A stretch of DNA of 64,000 nucleotides from the NCBI GenBank assembly GCA_018340375.1, contig JAFFJZ010000009.1, positions 18,306,501 to 18,370,500 on the forward strand, given 5' to 3'. Both the position numbers and the translations under genes were made by a program. Shown here one piece after another: positions 44,440 through 56,060 of this stretch. Source of the DNA: Gonatopus flavifemur (taxonomy: Eukaryota; Arthropoda; Insecta; Hymenoptera; Dryinidae). The notes under the pieces are model-generated. The model ran no database searches. It had not been told where the DNA came from and saw only the letters and a program-made list of their open reading frames with translations. The number at the start of each line of letters is the position of its first letter. Positions within the stretch are counted from its first letter, which is position 1.

Positions 44440-45070
44440 GTGAGTCGCGAATTACGAATTTCGACTCAGATTTTTGAAATTCAAAATGCTGGATTCAAAA
44501 TGGCGGTTGAAAATTCGGAAAATTGTGGAATTCCGGTAAGAACCACATTCAGGGGTCTTTTTTAGTTCGCTGGTTACGAATCTGAACTCAGGTTTCTAAA
44601 ATTCAAAATGACGGATTCAATATGGCAAACGAGGGTTTCGAAAATCAACGAATTCATATCCAATTTGGTATGTTTTGATCTGACATGTTGTATTTTGCAA
44701 ATTTGATTTCATTCAAATTCCGGGAATTTTCTAATTGTCGGCAATCGGCCATTTAGAATTTTGAAAATCTAAGCCGCAATTCGTATTCAGCGATCTTGAA
44801 AACCCATGTATACATAATTTTAGCAGAACTGCGTGAATTTACAAAATTTCGGTCGCCATTTCGGGCCCAAAATTTTGAATCTCGAAAGTCAAGCCCAAAT
44901 TCGTAATCAACGACCTCGAAAACCTATACAGTAAAACCCTGCAATGAGAACACTCGCTCTCTTCCTTCAACGCAAGACAACAACCGTTCGAATGAAGAAG
45001 AGGGTGATTGTTCTTATTGCGGGGTTTTACTGTATATACATAATTTTAGTATCATATTGTATCTGATGAA
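44440..45070. repeat. 120-bp family repeats in head-to-head orientation
   Basis: Plus-oriented units (44450-44640, TTACGAATC with ATGGCG blocks) are followed by minus-oriented units (44740-45070, TTCGTAATCAACGACC). The arrangement mirrors the two subterminal regions of the Transib element. Confidence 0.65.
44939..45032. mobile_element. 94-bp Tc1/mariner- or pogo-type MITE
   Basis: The inverted ends CAGTAAAACCCTGCAATGAG and CAGTAAAACCCCGCAATAAG are flanked by TA on both sides. The neighbouring 120-bp unit at 44800 serves as an internal empty-site reference. Confidence 0.8.
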
Positions 45071-45099
45071 TTCCAACTTGAGAATATATTTAGGTGGCT

Positions 45100-45540
45100 G
45101 GTCTGACAGCACCATGTTGCAAAGGGATAAAAAACGATAAATTGTCTGTGTCGTCCTCAATGAGGTTTCTGCATACGGAATTTACAATGGCATATCGTTT
45201 TCAAACAATTCCGTTATTCTTGAACATCCCAGATACCTCAAGATTTTCGAAAGAGCTCATAATGAGTACAATGAATTCATGAAGAATTATTCCAGAACTT
45301 CTATTCTATTTAGGACATTAATACTTTTTACAAATAACTGGTACTCTTTATGTAGGAATTTCACGATAAAACCATATACAATTTTTTTAATCCTGTAGAA
45401 CTTGATAAGAAACAATTGTTGAAGTCTATCATTCAATAACGATACAACATTGTAAATTTCGTATTCAGAAATCTAATTTAGAACGATAAGAGAAATTTCT
45501 TGTTTCTAATCATTTTGTATTGGACACTTTTGGCAGAGTG
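45100..45540. repeat. Degenerate copy of the fold-back family at 57182-58011
   Basis: It shares CAATGAGGTTTCTGCATACG-, AATAACTGGTACTCTT- and TTTCACGATAAAA-type blocks with the longer element. Confidence 0.6.
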
Positions 45541-47205
45541 TACCAGGATCAATTACAGAAGCAATTGAAAGTGCTGCGTGCGTACTGATCGTTCACCGAT
45601 GGTCAGTACTGTGCCAACACCAAGTACCCAGTATGGAAAAGCATTATCATTTCAAACAAATGCCAATACTGGTCCAGTACAGAACACCAGTAACGGCCAG
45701 TCTCTTCCAGTACTGGCACAGTACTCCGCCTGTTGTGGATTTCTGATTGGGTAATCTCTTGAGACAACTATTTTACTGTGTGAGAATATAAATTTTCATG
45801 AAGATTGAAATACAGTCTGGCGTTGATATGAAGCACGTTAAAAAATATTTCATTCCACATAAAAAGTGATGGATTAATCCCTGGTGAAAATCCAAAAGTG
45901 AAGGAAGCGAGTATTGAAACAAATAAAGCGTGAAAATGTTCCAACTCCCTCCTAAATTGCGCCTAGATGACTCTTTGTTACGCTTAAATAACTCTTAGGT
46001 TACGGTTTCGTCGCCCTTCGATGTTTCATTTCCACCAGAGATTCTCTCCGTATACTTGAAATACCACTCCAAATGCAGCATTCAACAGCAGCTCGACACC
46101 GCTCCTAAATAGGTCAACTTCTGGACAAGAGTTGTAACTTGGTGTTGGAAATTCAATGAAATGTACTGAGGAGCAGCACAATTAATCTGGGTTAAAATTA
46201 TACCCCAATTCTATAAGCAAATTTGAATCGAATTCAACTAAACGAATATCCAATAAAAACCCAGATAACATGACTTCGCAAAGAGATGCTGATAGATGAG
46301 TATCCGCACGCGAATCGGACGCGAGTCTGGAGTTGCTTTAAACTGCGGACTGAGAAGCTATTCAGTAGAACAGGAACACATCCATCATTATCAAGTTCAT
46401 ATGCCAATGGAATGTGGACTGATAAAATGTCATAGCACCAGCGCCTTCTGCTGTTGCAGCATGTTGCATTTGAAAGGGTATTTGTGGGGATGGATTCAAC
46501 CACTTACGTTTTCTGTTGTAGGTTGATTGGAAGTCGATTTTCGCAGCCATCTATAATACGTGGCTTTTGATACACGTCTATTGTTTATGGTGTACATTAC
46601 CTATGAAGGAAATATATGCGCAGACTTTGTGACATGTGTTATGAATATACATTACACGGGGAAAAAATTGATAAATTTACCAATCAGAATGGAAAAGCGT
46701 CACTACGAGTCTTTGATTCAAAATTTTTACAAAATATATTGTCAAATAATTCATATCATAAGAGAAAATCTTATTTTGTCCTAAAATGCGAATTATTTGA
46801 CAAAATCTTTTGCAAGAATTCTGATTTAAAGACTCGAAACGAATTGTCATCCTACATGGTGAATTGATCCATTTTCTTTCTTCCGCGTATATATGAATAA
46901 GATCAAGAAAGAATTAACTTGTGATAAAAGAATATTTTATGCCCAAGAAGTACAAAAATATACCATAAACGTTCGATGAATATTTGATATACATTCCACA
47001 ATGTAAAACACATTTTGTAAAAACTGGCAGTATGAAACTGGATGTTATCAATCGGAACATGTGTATGGGGAAATTACTATGAAATTATGAAAATTTCAGT
47101 ACACGTACAAGAAAATGAAAGTGAAATACATGAAATTCGAGTAGAACGAGAATATGCAATGGAAATACATTATGAATAGAAATTTTTCAGTACTCGCGGT
47201 ACATC
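45541..47205. other. Interior stretch without a recognised gene
   Basis: Near 45580-45740 the words CAGTACTG and CCAGTAC recur. The rest shows only short frames without motifs. Confidence 0.35.
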
Positions 47206-47406
47206 GAAAAAATCATATTCTAAAAATGAAAATCTCCTCTAAAATAAATGCCAAGAATATCTTCCTCTCAAGATAAGTGGGAATTCTTCTAATATTCAGA
47301 TAAAGATGTGAAAATTAGAATATCTTCCACTTGTGTTGAGGAGAACATATTCTTGGCGCCTATTTTAGAATAGATTCGCATTTTTAGAATATAAATTTTT
47401 TCAGTG
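47206..47406. repeat. Palindromic MITE
   Basis: The left arm GAAAAAATCATATTCTAAAA and the inverted right end CACTGAAAAAATTTATATTC continue pairing through GCCAAGAATAT. Confidence 0.7.
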
Positions 47407-47504
47407 TATCAAAAGATTTTTTGTTTTCCAACAGCATATGCATATACAATAATTGAGACTGCCTTATACGTCTCACGTAAATTCATATAACATATCTGAG
47501 AGAA

Positions 47505-47835
47505 AAAATGACGTGATTTTCAACGTGATAAGTTACATGAAAAATCACGCGATTTGTGAGAATCTTCTGATGAATCAATTTCAATTGAATGAAGTATTGA
47601 GCGGCTATTAGGAACCGAGTACAGTGATACGTGAAAACTACGTAAAACATTACGTGATTCACAACGTGATTCTTGACATAATAGCTGCCCACACCATTCA
47701 TTTGAAATTTATTCGTCAAAGAATCCTCGCAAAAATGACGTGATTTTTAGTTTTGAAGAGGTTTATTTTATCATGATATCTCACATAACGTTTCACGTGA
47801 CTTTTGACGTGATACTATGCAATATTATGTGCTGT
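47505..47835. repeat. ACGTGAT-rich repeat region
   Basis: The word ACGTGAT and its inverse occur more than ten times, in both orientations. Probably a decayed palindromic element. Confidence 0.45.
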
Positions 47836-48054
47836 GTGGGTAATCACCTCAACAACTGCCTGAAAGTTCACAATGCAATGCAATGGATAAATTAATTAAT
47901 GTTGAAAAAATGATTATTTTATTGATGATGTAAAAAGTGAGAATATATACTCTTTAAACACACATTCAAACGCATTGCGCATGACGAATTTTATGAATTG
48001 AGTATATCTGTCCATCATTCTGAGATATTCAAATTAAATATTCACTTGAGATCT

Positions 48055-48215
48055 ACACTGAAAGAAAAATATTTCTTTGAATCAAACGAATATCATCCTA
48101 ATGGATGAAATCGTTTTTGACCGCATGGGGTATTTCATCAAGTGGAAAACCATTTCATCCGTTGGAATAGAAATTTCGTTCATTCAAAGAAATATTTCAT
48201 AAATCCCATTGCATA
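48055..48215. repeat. Palindromic MITE
   Basis: AAATATTTCTTTGAATCAAA on the left is matched inverted by TTCATTCAAAGAAATATTT on the right; GGATGAAAT pairs inside. Resembles 41217-41461. Confidence 0.6.
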
Positions 48216-48799
48216 AAAACGTTCATTGATATGTATCAAACATGTCACATTTGTAAAATTCCATATGAATGGAGTATCGACTCGCGTTGTGTAACACCTG
48301 ACATGCAGGTGATACAAGGGGTTACACTATATTTTGTGAAAAAAATCCCACTTCCGATAAACCAAACGATGTCCATTCATCCTATGGTAAAGTATAGATG
48401 GGGTTATAATAACGTAATGTCATGTATTTGCAACTACTCTCCTGAATCTGACTATTTCACATTTATAAAAGGAAATGATCGTAAGTGTTTGTATTTCATA
48501 AAGAAGGCCAAATACATGAACATCTAATTCACGGGCGGAAAGTTAGGTTAGGAATATTAGGTCTTCAGTAATAAGGTATTTTACATGACATACATAAATT
48601 GGAATAATCATAAGTACGTACCTTGATATACGATCTTCTTCAAGAAAAAATCAGTTCCGGATAATTGTCCCACCTTTCGATGAAAAAGTTACGTGCACTT
48701 CACTTCTGGCTTTGACGCGTGACTACCAATAATGCACATAAAACTGTCGTGCAGGTGCAGGAATACAATTCATTGGGCTTCTGCTCACCCCTCTTCTGA

Positions 48800-49115
48800 C
48801 AGTAGCACTGCTACCGCTTGCTCATAGGAGCACCAATAGGATCTCGCTACCACCAAAAAGACACTTTCATCAGGAAGCATTACTACCGATCGCTCCAAGA
48901 AGCGCTGCTGCAGTTTTGCTTCCACAGGAAATATATTTTCTATACGGAAGCGTTGCTGCCGCTTACTTCTAGTAGTATTCCTACAGTCTTGCTACCAAAA
49001 GATAAATATTTAAATGGGAGAGCTATGCTACCATTCACTCTTGATAGCACTGCTAGTATTTTGCTACCGGGGGTACTGCTACCACTCGCTCCCAGGAGCG
49101 CTTCTCTAGTAATGT
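48800..49115. repeat. About 70-bp minisatellite (GCTACCGCTCGCTCC type)
   Basis: Five diverged units, each with a small inverted CGCTCCNAGGAGCG-like core. Confidence 0.6.
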
Positions 49116-49122
49116 TGGCTGG

Positions 49123-50119
49123 GTATTTCGATCCACATATTACGTGTATGAAGTAATGCAGCGAAGGAAAGAGACTGATAATGCGGGAAATGATGAAATA
49201 TCAATTTGAATGCTCAAATCTAATTATTCAGTCCATTGAAAATAATTTGCACTCGATCAATTGAATATTCAGTCTTATTATTTTGATGTTGATCAACATC
49301 TGATAATCGATGTTGATTTGATTATCCTCATTATTGGAATATCATAGTGATCTCTGAAAATTAATTCATCAGGGAAAATTATGGAATTCACCGCAGGACA
49401 TTTATCATAGATCCCCAAACTATCTTAGAATTTTTCAACCATCGATTGATTGACAATTCTAATGAAATTCATTGAAAAATCATCAAGATTTAAAATAATG
49501 ATTAGAAATACGCAACTATTAGAAAATTTTTATACAATACATATAGGAGTTCTTGAAAGCTTCATAATCAGTCATAAGAATAACCAATAATCTTATAAAA
49601 TTTATGAAAAATAAATAATAATTCAAAAATTATTTACTCATATTCGATTTTAATTCAATTAAATGATGCTATGCATCAAATCTATATTTCATCGTGATAA
49701 TTCAATAATCAGTATTGAACTGGCTCTTGATTTGAAAAAAAAACGAAAAAAATATCGAAGGGCCCCGGCCGAGAATTGCCCGGGGTGCCGGGTAAGTCAG
49801 TTCGATACTGATTACAATAAAATTGTCGCTTGGAAGAGAAAAAGCGGTGAAACTTTTCGGTAAGTCGACCGCGTGGGCTTTGAATTTTTTCCGATCTTGC
49901 ACGGAGTTAGCCGATCGTAAAACATATTGAGAAGACAAAGACCGACGGATAGTTGGTTCTCTCTCGATTGTCCGAGCTGACTCGAAGTGAACCGACCGGT
50001 TCCGAATCACATGAATACGGGTTTCAATGTGTGCGTACTCTCGGCTGGAATGGTGGGGACGAGAAATGGTCAGATGGAGAGGGTAAATCGACTCGGTCGA
50101 CCAAATGCTGGCATCACTG
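49123..50119 (-). repeat. Right 997-bp inverted arm of the hAT-like element
   Basis: Inverse of 39334-40331; similarity stops abruptly at 49122. Ends TGCTGGCATCACTG at 50119. Confidence 0.9.
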
Positions 50120-50626
50120 AGTGTGAGTTCGGGAGGAAATACCCTAAATATCGGGCACGATGTCGAAAGTGATCGAGGCAATTCCGTGAAGTTATCGTCG
50201 TTTTAGGACGACTTAAGTTCTGTGACTTCGTGTATCGAGGATAGGATTCCGAAAGCCCACAGTCTCGATGAGGATGATACGATTACCAGTGAGCTTTATC
50301 AGTATTGCGATCTCGTCAAAGCAGATTGGCATTGCCGATCCTATATCGATATCGAGATTGCGGGACAGTCTTTCCGCGCCTTGCTGGATACAGGAGCTTC
50401 CCGTACATTCTTTCGGCACTTAAATTCAGATTTATTACGGAAGTTAAATGCTACCGTCCGTGAGCCTACCTGTGAAATGGTAAGGGTCGCTAACGGCCGT
50501 ACCGACCCTCTTAGGGGGAAGGTGGACATTCCGGTGAAATGTAAAAGCGTGGAATCGGAGGTTTTGTCTCGCCGCTTAACGCGGCATAGCGACAGTGTCG
50601 TCTTGTCGTTCATATCGCTAAGTTAG
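50120..50626 (+). pseudogene. pol: Gypsy-type retropepsin region
   Basis: It begins at the right target duplication and continues the frame that was open at 39333. One TAG lies near 50205. Then comes DIEIAGQSFRALLDTGASRTFF, with the catalytic DTG at 50387-50395. The protease would process gag-pol. Sequence similarity is lost after about 50630 and no RT follows, so the element is truncated here. Confidence 0.82.
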
Positions 50627-51144
50627 TGCCACAATATCGTTGTTTCAACATACGTGGTGAGTGGTCTTTCCGAAGGTTTGTCGGAGATTACATTGCAATC
50701 ATGTCGAGCCACTTGGTTATCTCGGGGTGCAACGCTCCTTGATTTTCTTTGATTATATCATTCGTCATATAATATTGTTCGATTCGTATATGCCGATTTC
50801 TCGGGTGTCAATAAATTGTGTGTATGTGGGAAACTGAAGCCAGGGTGTTGTTTGTGGTCCCTTCGGGACCGATTCTCGACTCTCCCGTCGTCCAACGCCG
50901 CCTCTGTGGCCTGGAGCTTTGGCCGAGCAGTAAGAGGATGGAACAGAGAGGGAGAGAGAGCCGTTATACCGCTATCGAAACAGGAGGAAAAAAAAGGTAA
51001 GTCCACGTAAGGGTGACACGTCGCTGACGGCCATCTTGGGCCACTACCGTTCGTTGAACATTTCGTTGGGGTTTCTGTGCCCCATTCCGTGAGTATTATT
51101 CATGACGTGACAATACCATAGGCATCTCGGATGAATGAGTACTC
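50627..51144. other. Spacer, nothing firmly recognised
   Basis: It contains GTGTCAATAAATTGTG and Arg/Gly-rich short frames. It could be retrotransposon 3' or LTR sequence, but no partner copy is in the window. Confidence 0.3.
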
Positions 51145-51890
51145 CTTATTTTACACGAAGAATTACATATGGAAAAGCTTTTTGGGAAGTTAGCGCCTCA
51201 TTCGTTGACAATTCAACAAAAACTGAATCGAAAACAAATCCCTCAGCGTAATTCGGAGCGTTTTAAGCAGAATAAGACCGATTTCTTGTGTCGTTTCGTA
51301 ACTGTGGACGCGACTTGGATCTACCATCGTGATCCCAAACTGGAACAAAAACGTTCACAGTGGACTGAAGCTAGTTGTTCAGCTCCAAAACGGGTGGAGT
51401 CAGATCGATCGGCAAAAAAGGTTTTAGCATCGGTTTTTTGGGACGCACAAGGGGTTTTGTTGATTGATTATCTCGAAAAAGGTGAAACAATTAACTCTGA
51501 ATATTATCGCAACCTTTTGGACCAGTTGGATGAAAAAATTCGTGAAAGAAGACCCGGTTCACGGTAGAAAAAAATCATTTTTCGTCAAGACAATGCACGT
51601 GTCCACACGAGTGTTCTGGCGATGGCTAAACTGAACGAATTGAAGTACAAATTGCTTGAACACCCACCGTATTCACCAGATTGGGCTCCCTCCGACTACT
51701 ACCTCTTCAGAAATTTGAAACAATTCCTTCGTAGAAAGCGATTTTCGTTGAAAGAAGGAGCTAGTGCAGCTTTGGAACAGTATTTTGCGGAGCTCCCGGA
51801 AAATCAATCCAGAGATGGTATCAAATTATTGGAGGATCTTTGGAATAAGTGTGTTGAAGTTGAGGGAGACTATATTGATGAAAAAAATTC
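51145..51890 (+). pseudogene. mariner transposase, 5'-truncated and interrupted
   Basis: The frame begins inside the protein (ILHEELHMEKLFGKLAPHSL), so the N-terminal DNA-binding third is missing. All three catalytic Asp remain: TVDATWIYHRDPK, FRQDNARVHTS and YSPDWAPSDYYLF. Thirty-four residues separate the last two, the DD34D signature of mariner. One in-frame TAG (51565-51567) splits the frame just before the second Asp. Coding resembles mariner up to KCVEVEGDYIDE near 51885. No inverted ends were found. Confidence 0.92.
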
Positions 51891-52218
51891 ATTTCATCGA
51901 AAAATACACATTCTTTCATTCTTGCTTTCAAAACTTTTCAACCAACCTGTACCATGCGATCTGTACGTCGTCCACCATCACTATCGATTTCATTGAGGTA
52001 ATTTCATAGCCAATTTTGTATTGAATGGATGAACTACAGATTATAAAGTGGATTCAACTGATAATGAATGGCGTGAAATGGATGACCAAAGATTATGTAA
52101 TAAATCAACAACTGAATGATCGCTTATAATCTGAAAGTGGGATTTATCAAATATCAAATATAATCATCAGTCACATCAGTCAAGTTGACCTGTAGTTGTT
52201 CTGGAACAATTTCTATAA

Positions 52219-52378
52219 TCAGCCCTGATGTGTCACCGGAACGATTTGGGACATCTGAATTTTGTCCAAAATGTCCACAACTGTCCATCCTTTGTCCAAA
52301 ACGGTCCTCGCGTGGTCCAGAATCAGTCCGGAATGTCCGTGGGTGTCCATTTGTTTCAAATTTTGGACCAATGTCGAA
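52219..52378 (+). repeat. GTCC-rich degenerate repeat, left block
   Basis: Words like TTGTCCAAAATGTCC repeat. The same type resumes at 53192. Confidence 0.65.
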
Positions 52379-52387
52379 TCATCTGTT

Positions 52388-53182
52388 GTTCAGGATTAGA
52401 ACATGTATTTGAATTCGATGCGCTTTGGCGCCGAATTAATTTGCAAGAGCTGTTCACTTGCTCTTGAATTTTCATAGTTTGAACACTCGTTCTTACGAAC
52501 ACGCGTGAGAATCTCCTTTTCTCGTCTATAGGCATGAAGAGATGATATGCAAATTATCAAGTCAGTCGTTACGCCGCCGTTCGCTCGATCGAGTTCGATG
52601 ATTTTGTAGATCTTCTTAGCATTAGTCCTTTGTTCATTTTGCCGCGCTTTTCAGTGAGGTGCGTTTATTCACGTGGAAGTGCTTCCCTGTTCTCGTTCTC
52701 GTCACGTGGCTTAGTGACTCCTTTAGTGGAAGCTAATGCACTGATTAGCTTCATATTCCATCGAATTTTTAATAGAATTTTCTTAGGAAACGATCGCCGA
52801 ACGGGGCATGGCGGCTCGCGTACAAAATTCGAAACGCGGTAAGCGCGTCAATTTGAATGTGCTGAATGAAGGCCTATTTCTTAAATTGAGAAAACTGTTC
52901 TATCCTTTTTTTTTAAATACCTGTTCAATAATTAAGTGTATGAGTGCAGTTCTGTGAGGTGTGCTAGGGCTTTGCTCTTGCTCTCTTTGTACTTATAAGA
53001 GTCCTTTTCTTTGTTCTTTCCAAGGAATAAAGACTGTTCAAGGGAATTTCACAAGATTCTTTCAACGTCCCGGCCTCATCCGAACTTTGATTTTTTCCTT
53101 AGTTTTCTTCCTTAGTTTTTTGCAATATTAGAGGTTACTCCTACTGAGTAACACTTTGTTTATATACATTTCTCATTCTGTT
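52388..53182. mobile_element. 795-bp insertion in the GTCC repeat, 9-bp flanking repeat
   Basis: TCATCTGTT occurs at 52379-52387 and 53183-53191, immediately around the stretch that interrupts the GTCC array. The interior has no gene motif. GGAATAAAGACTG near 53025 would fit an LTR-type polyadenylation signal. A solo LTR or a MULE-type element are both possible. Confidence 0.5.
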
Positions 53183-53191
53183 TCATCTGTT

Positions 53192-54215
53192 CATCACTTG
53201 TCCAATGGGTGTCCATAGACGTCCAGGTGCTGTGTCCAAAACGTGTCCGAACTTGTCCGTGACTTCAGACATAATGGATAACTTGTCCATGGCTCGTCCT
53301 CAGAGGTCCATGATGGTCCAAAGTTGTCCAAATATATCCATAGTCGCGATGTGGAATTTTCAAATGTGCCCCGAAGTTTTCTACATCTGTGCAGAACAGA
53401 AATAATCCTTTCTTGTCCGCACTCGGTTCGAAGTTGTCCAGATCTGTCCACAGTAACGATGCAAGATCTTCAATTGTGTCCCGGAGTTGTCCAGATCCGT
53501 CCACAACAGAAACGATCCTCTTCCCTCATCACTCTGTCCGAAGTTGTTCAAATCTGTTCATAGTAAGGATGCAAGATTTTCAATTGTGTCCCGGAGTTGT
53601 CCAGATTTGTCCACGACAGAAATGATCTTTTTTCCTCAGCACTTGGTCCAAATTTGTCCATAGTCACGATAGGGAATCCCCAATTGTATCCCAGAGCTGT
53701 TTACATTTGTCCAGAACAGAAATGATGCTTCCTCATACGTGCTCGGTCTCACGATAGGCAATTCTCCGGCTCTGGGACATCTCTGGACACATGTGAAAAA
53801 TTTCCTGGAATCACGAATACGCTAGAGGACACAATGGGATGGGTGCTGGAAATAACACGGATCAGTTTGGACATAATCGGACCAGTTTTGGACAGTGTAG
53901 AATCGTTTAGGACATTCTTGGACCACCCTGGACAGAGGGGGACAAGTTTGGATGTGAGATGAATGAGATCGTGAGTAATCAGCGGACTTCACCGGACAAA
54001 CTCTGGACGATTCCAAAATTAAGCTTTCCGCGTTCGGACAATAGTGGACATAACTGGACTCAATCCATGGATGTTGTTGGACTGATCAGGACAACTGATG
54101 GACATGATATCTCGAGAGGTGGTCCGGAATTTGAAACAACCGGACCAATTTCCCTGGTCCCAATCTTGTCCAAAACACGTCCCACCGGACACATTTTCTC
54201 ATCTCCAGAACTTGT
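53192..54215. repeat. GTCC/GGAC repeat with strand switch
   Basis: Up to about 53750 the plus strand carries GTCC words in units of about 100-118 bp (ATGCAAGATYTTCAATTGTG marks them). From about 53760 to 54120 the plus strand carries GGAC words instead, and GTCC returns near 54160. Confidence 0.75.
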
Positions 54216-54309
54216 CCAACGAACCCATCAGGGAGAATATTGTATCTGTTCAATTTTCGTTGAGTTGATCCTAAACAGTCTCTCTAATCATTCGTCGATT
54301 GGTCAGTGA

Positions 54310-54835
54310 AGTGCACCCGATGCAAAGATTTGTGGTATATCTATTGTGCTCCTATTTTTTCTGCATTTCCCCTCAACGCTACCCAATGATCATAGTAGGA
54401 TTCAACGTAAAGATGTATGGTACATCTACATCCTTCTTGCTTCCCCTTCATCCACCTATGATTCTGTTGGAAGAAGCTGATAGTGGTATTATTAACGCAA
54501 GGACTTGTATATCCACTGCACTTCTGCCTTTTCCTTATTTCCCTATGACGCTACCCAATGACACTCATCATGGTGGTACATAACATAAAGATGTATGGTA
54601 CATTTGTATTCCCCTTGTTTTTTCTTCATCTACCTGTGATTCCATTGGGAGAAGCTGATAGTATTGTACCTAACGCAAGAACCTGTGGTATATCCACTGC
54701 ACTCCTGCCTTTTCTTCACTTTCTTTCTACGCTACCTGATAATATTGATTGTAGTGGTACGTAACACACAGATGTATAGTATACCCGCATCCTTTCTACT
54801 TTTCTTGATCCACCTGTAATTTTACTCAAAGAATC
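54310..54835 (+). repeat. 178-bp tandem satellite, three copies
   Basis: AAGATGTATGGTAC occurs at about 54411 and 54587, with a variant at 54768; CGCTACCCAATGA and GAAGCTGATAGT keep the same phase. Confidence 0.85.
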
Positions 54836-55055
54836 TAGGGAAATCATTTTGTATCATTTTGTACATATTCATAATTTTGATTCAGGATGTCATATTTTTT
54901 CAGTATAACTGAAGTGCTCGGTGACTAACCTTATTTTCGAATGTTTTTCACACTTGCTATAATTCATCGATGTTTTTTCATGGACTTCAATTTTCAATTA
55001 CAAGCCATCATTCAATGATTGAATTGACATTCATCTTATGATAACTTCCATTAAT
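54836..55055. other. Spacer, nothing recognised
   Basis: AT-rich; no structure seen. Confidence 0.35.
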
Positions 55056-55340
55056 CTGTAATTCATCCATCTCGTATTGTCATAAGTAACATGTAATTCA
55101 TCCATCCCGTATTGTCATAAATACCCTGTAATTCATCCATCTCGTATTGTCATAAGTAACATGTAATCCATCCATCCCGTATTGTCATAAATATCCTGTA
55201 ATTCATCCATCTCGTATTGTCATAAATACCCTGTAATTCATCCATCTCATATTGTCATAAATACCCTGTAATTCATCCATCTCGTATTGTCATAAATACC
55301 CTGTAATTCATCTATCTCGTATTGTCATATTATTTCCTTA
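55056..55340 (+). repeat. 35-bp minisatellite, eight copies
   Basis: The unit CTGTAATTCATCCATCTCGT+ATTGTCATAAATACC is repeated about eight times with few differences; copies 1 and 3 share a GTAACA variant and copies 2 and 4 a CCCGT variant, giving a two-unit higher order at the start. Confidence 0.92.
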
Positions 55341-55768
55341 TGTATTGTGATTCAGATTACAATGGAATCAACCAACTCACATTTCGTATCATTCCGGATT
55401 AAAACCTGTCCACGCTGTACATAATAATAACAATGAACATTATCTATATCTTTTACTAAAATGAACGTTAACGGTATTGGGTGTTTGGAAGATACTGAAA
55501 TGAATGCTATTGGATGTTAGAAGAAAAAGAACGAGAGAGATATTATCTAATATCTGAACTATTTGAAACATGGCCAAATATTGATGAACCCCCACCCGAA
55601 TTCAGGATGACAAAATTTCCGAGATTATAAGAACCTTATGAATAAGAAGATGACAAACTTATATTTCAGTATCGGATTATAGCTGAGAGTTCATAGTGGT
55701 ATACATCGAAAGTGTATATTTCAAATTTGACTAAAATTCAAATATTTTTCAACAACATGCTGTTATAT

Positions 55769-56060
55769 CCCAGATAACACACGGAGAATTCCTTTTCAAG
55801 GGCAAGAATAGAACTCTTCGAGAACTCTTTCCGAACTAATGAATTCATATAGAGTTCTGGAGGAGTTCAATCTGTTGGACATCAACAACTTCTCTGAGAG
55901 TACTCAAACAATACTTCTGATATTCTCAAATAGCTTGTCAATGTCCGACATATTGAACTCCTCCAGAGCTCTATATGAATTCATTAGTTCGAAAAGAATT
56001 CTTGAAGGGTTCTATTCTTGCTCTTGAAGAAGACTTCTTCGTGTGTTATCCGGGATGGTG
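55769..56060. mobile_element. About 290-bp palindromic MITE
   Basis: Ends CCCAGATAACACACGGAGAA and, inverted, CCCGGATAACACACGAAGAA. Arms of about 115 bp pair through GAACTAATGAATTCATATAG. Confidence 0.85.

Larger units (their letters stand above)
39334..50119. mobile_element. 10.8-kb non-autonomous hAT-like element with 1-kb inverted arms
   Basis: Inverted arms 39334-40331 and 49123-50119 are nearly identical by eye, start CAGTGATGCCAGCA, and are flanked by the perfect 8-bp duplication AGTGTGAG. The target is the Gypsy gag-pol frame, which reads straight across when the element and one duplication are ignored. The 8.8-kb interior has no transposase motif; it holds a tRNA-like segment, at least eight palindromic MITEs and a minisatellite. 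CAGTG ends and the 8-bp duplication indicate hAT; the very long arms and size are unusual for it. Confidence 0.88.

Noticed and set aside
49702..50181. 159-codon minus-strand frame
   Set aside because: Inverted-arm sequence, the same chance frame as at 39334-39745.
53192..54309. Open frames of 64-116 codons in the GTCC repeat
   Set aside because: Periodic Cys/Pro/Ser peptides mirror the DNA repeat; no domain.
55056..55340. CRISPR-like array of 35-bp repeats
   Set aside because: Units are contiguous without unique spacers, and the context is eukaryotic; it is a minisatellite.
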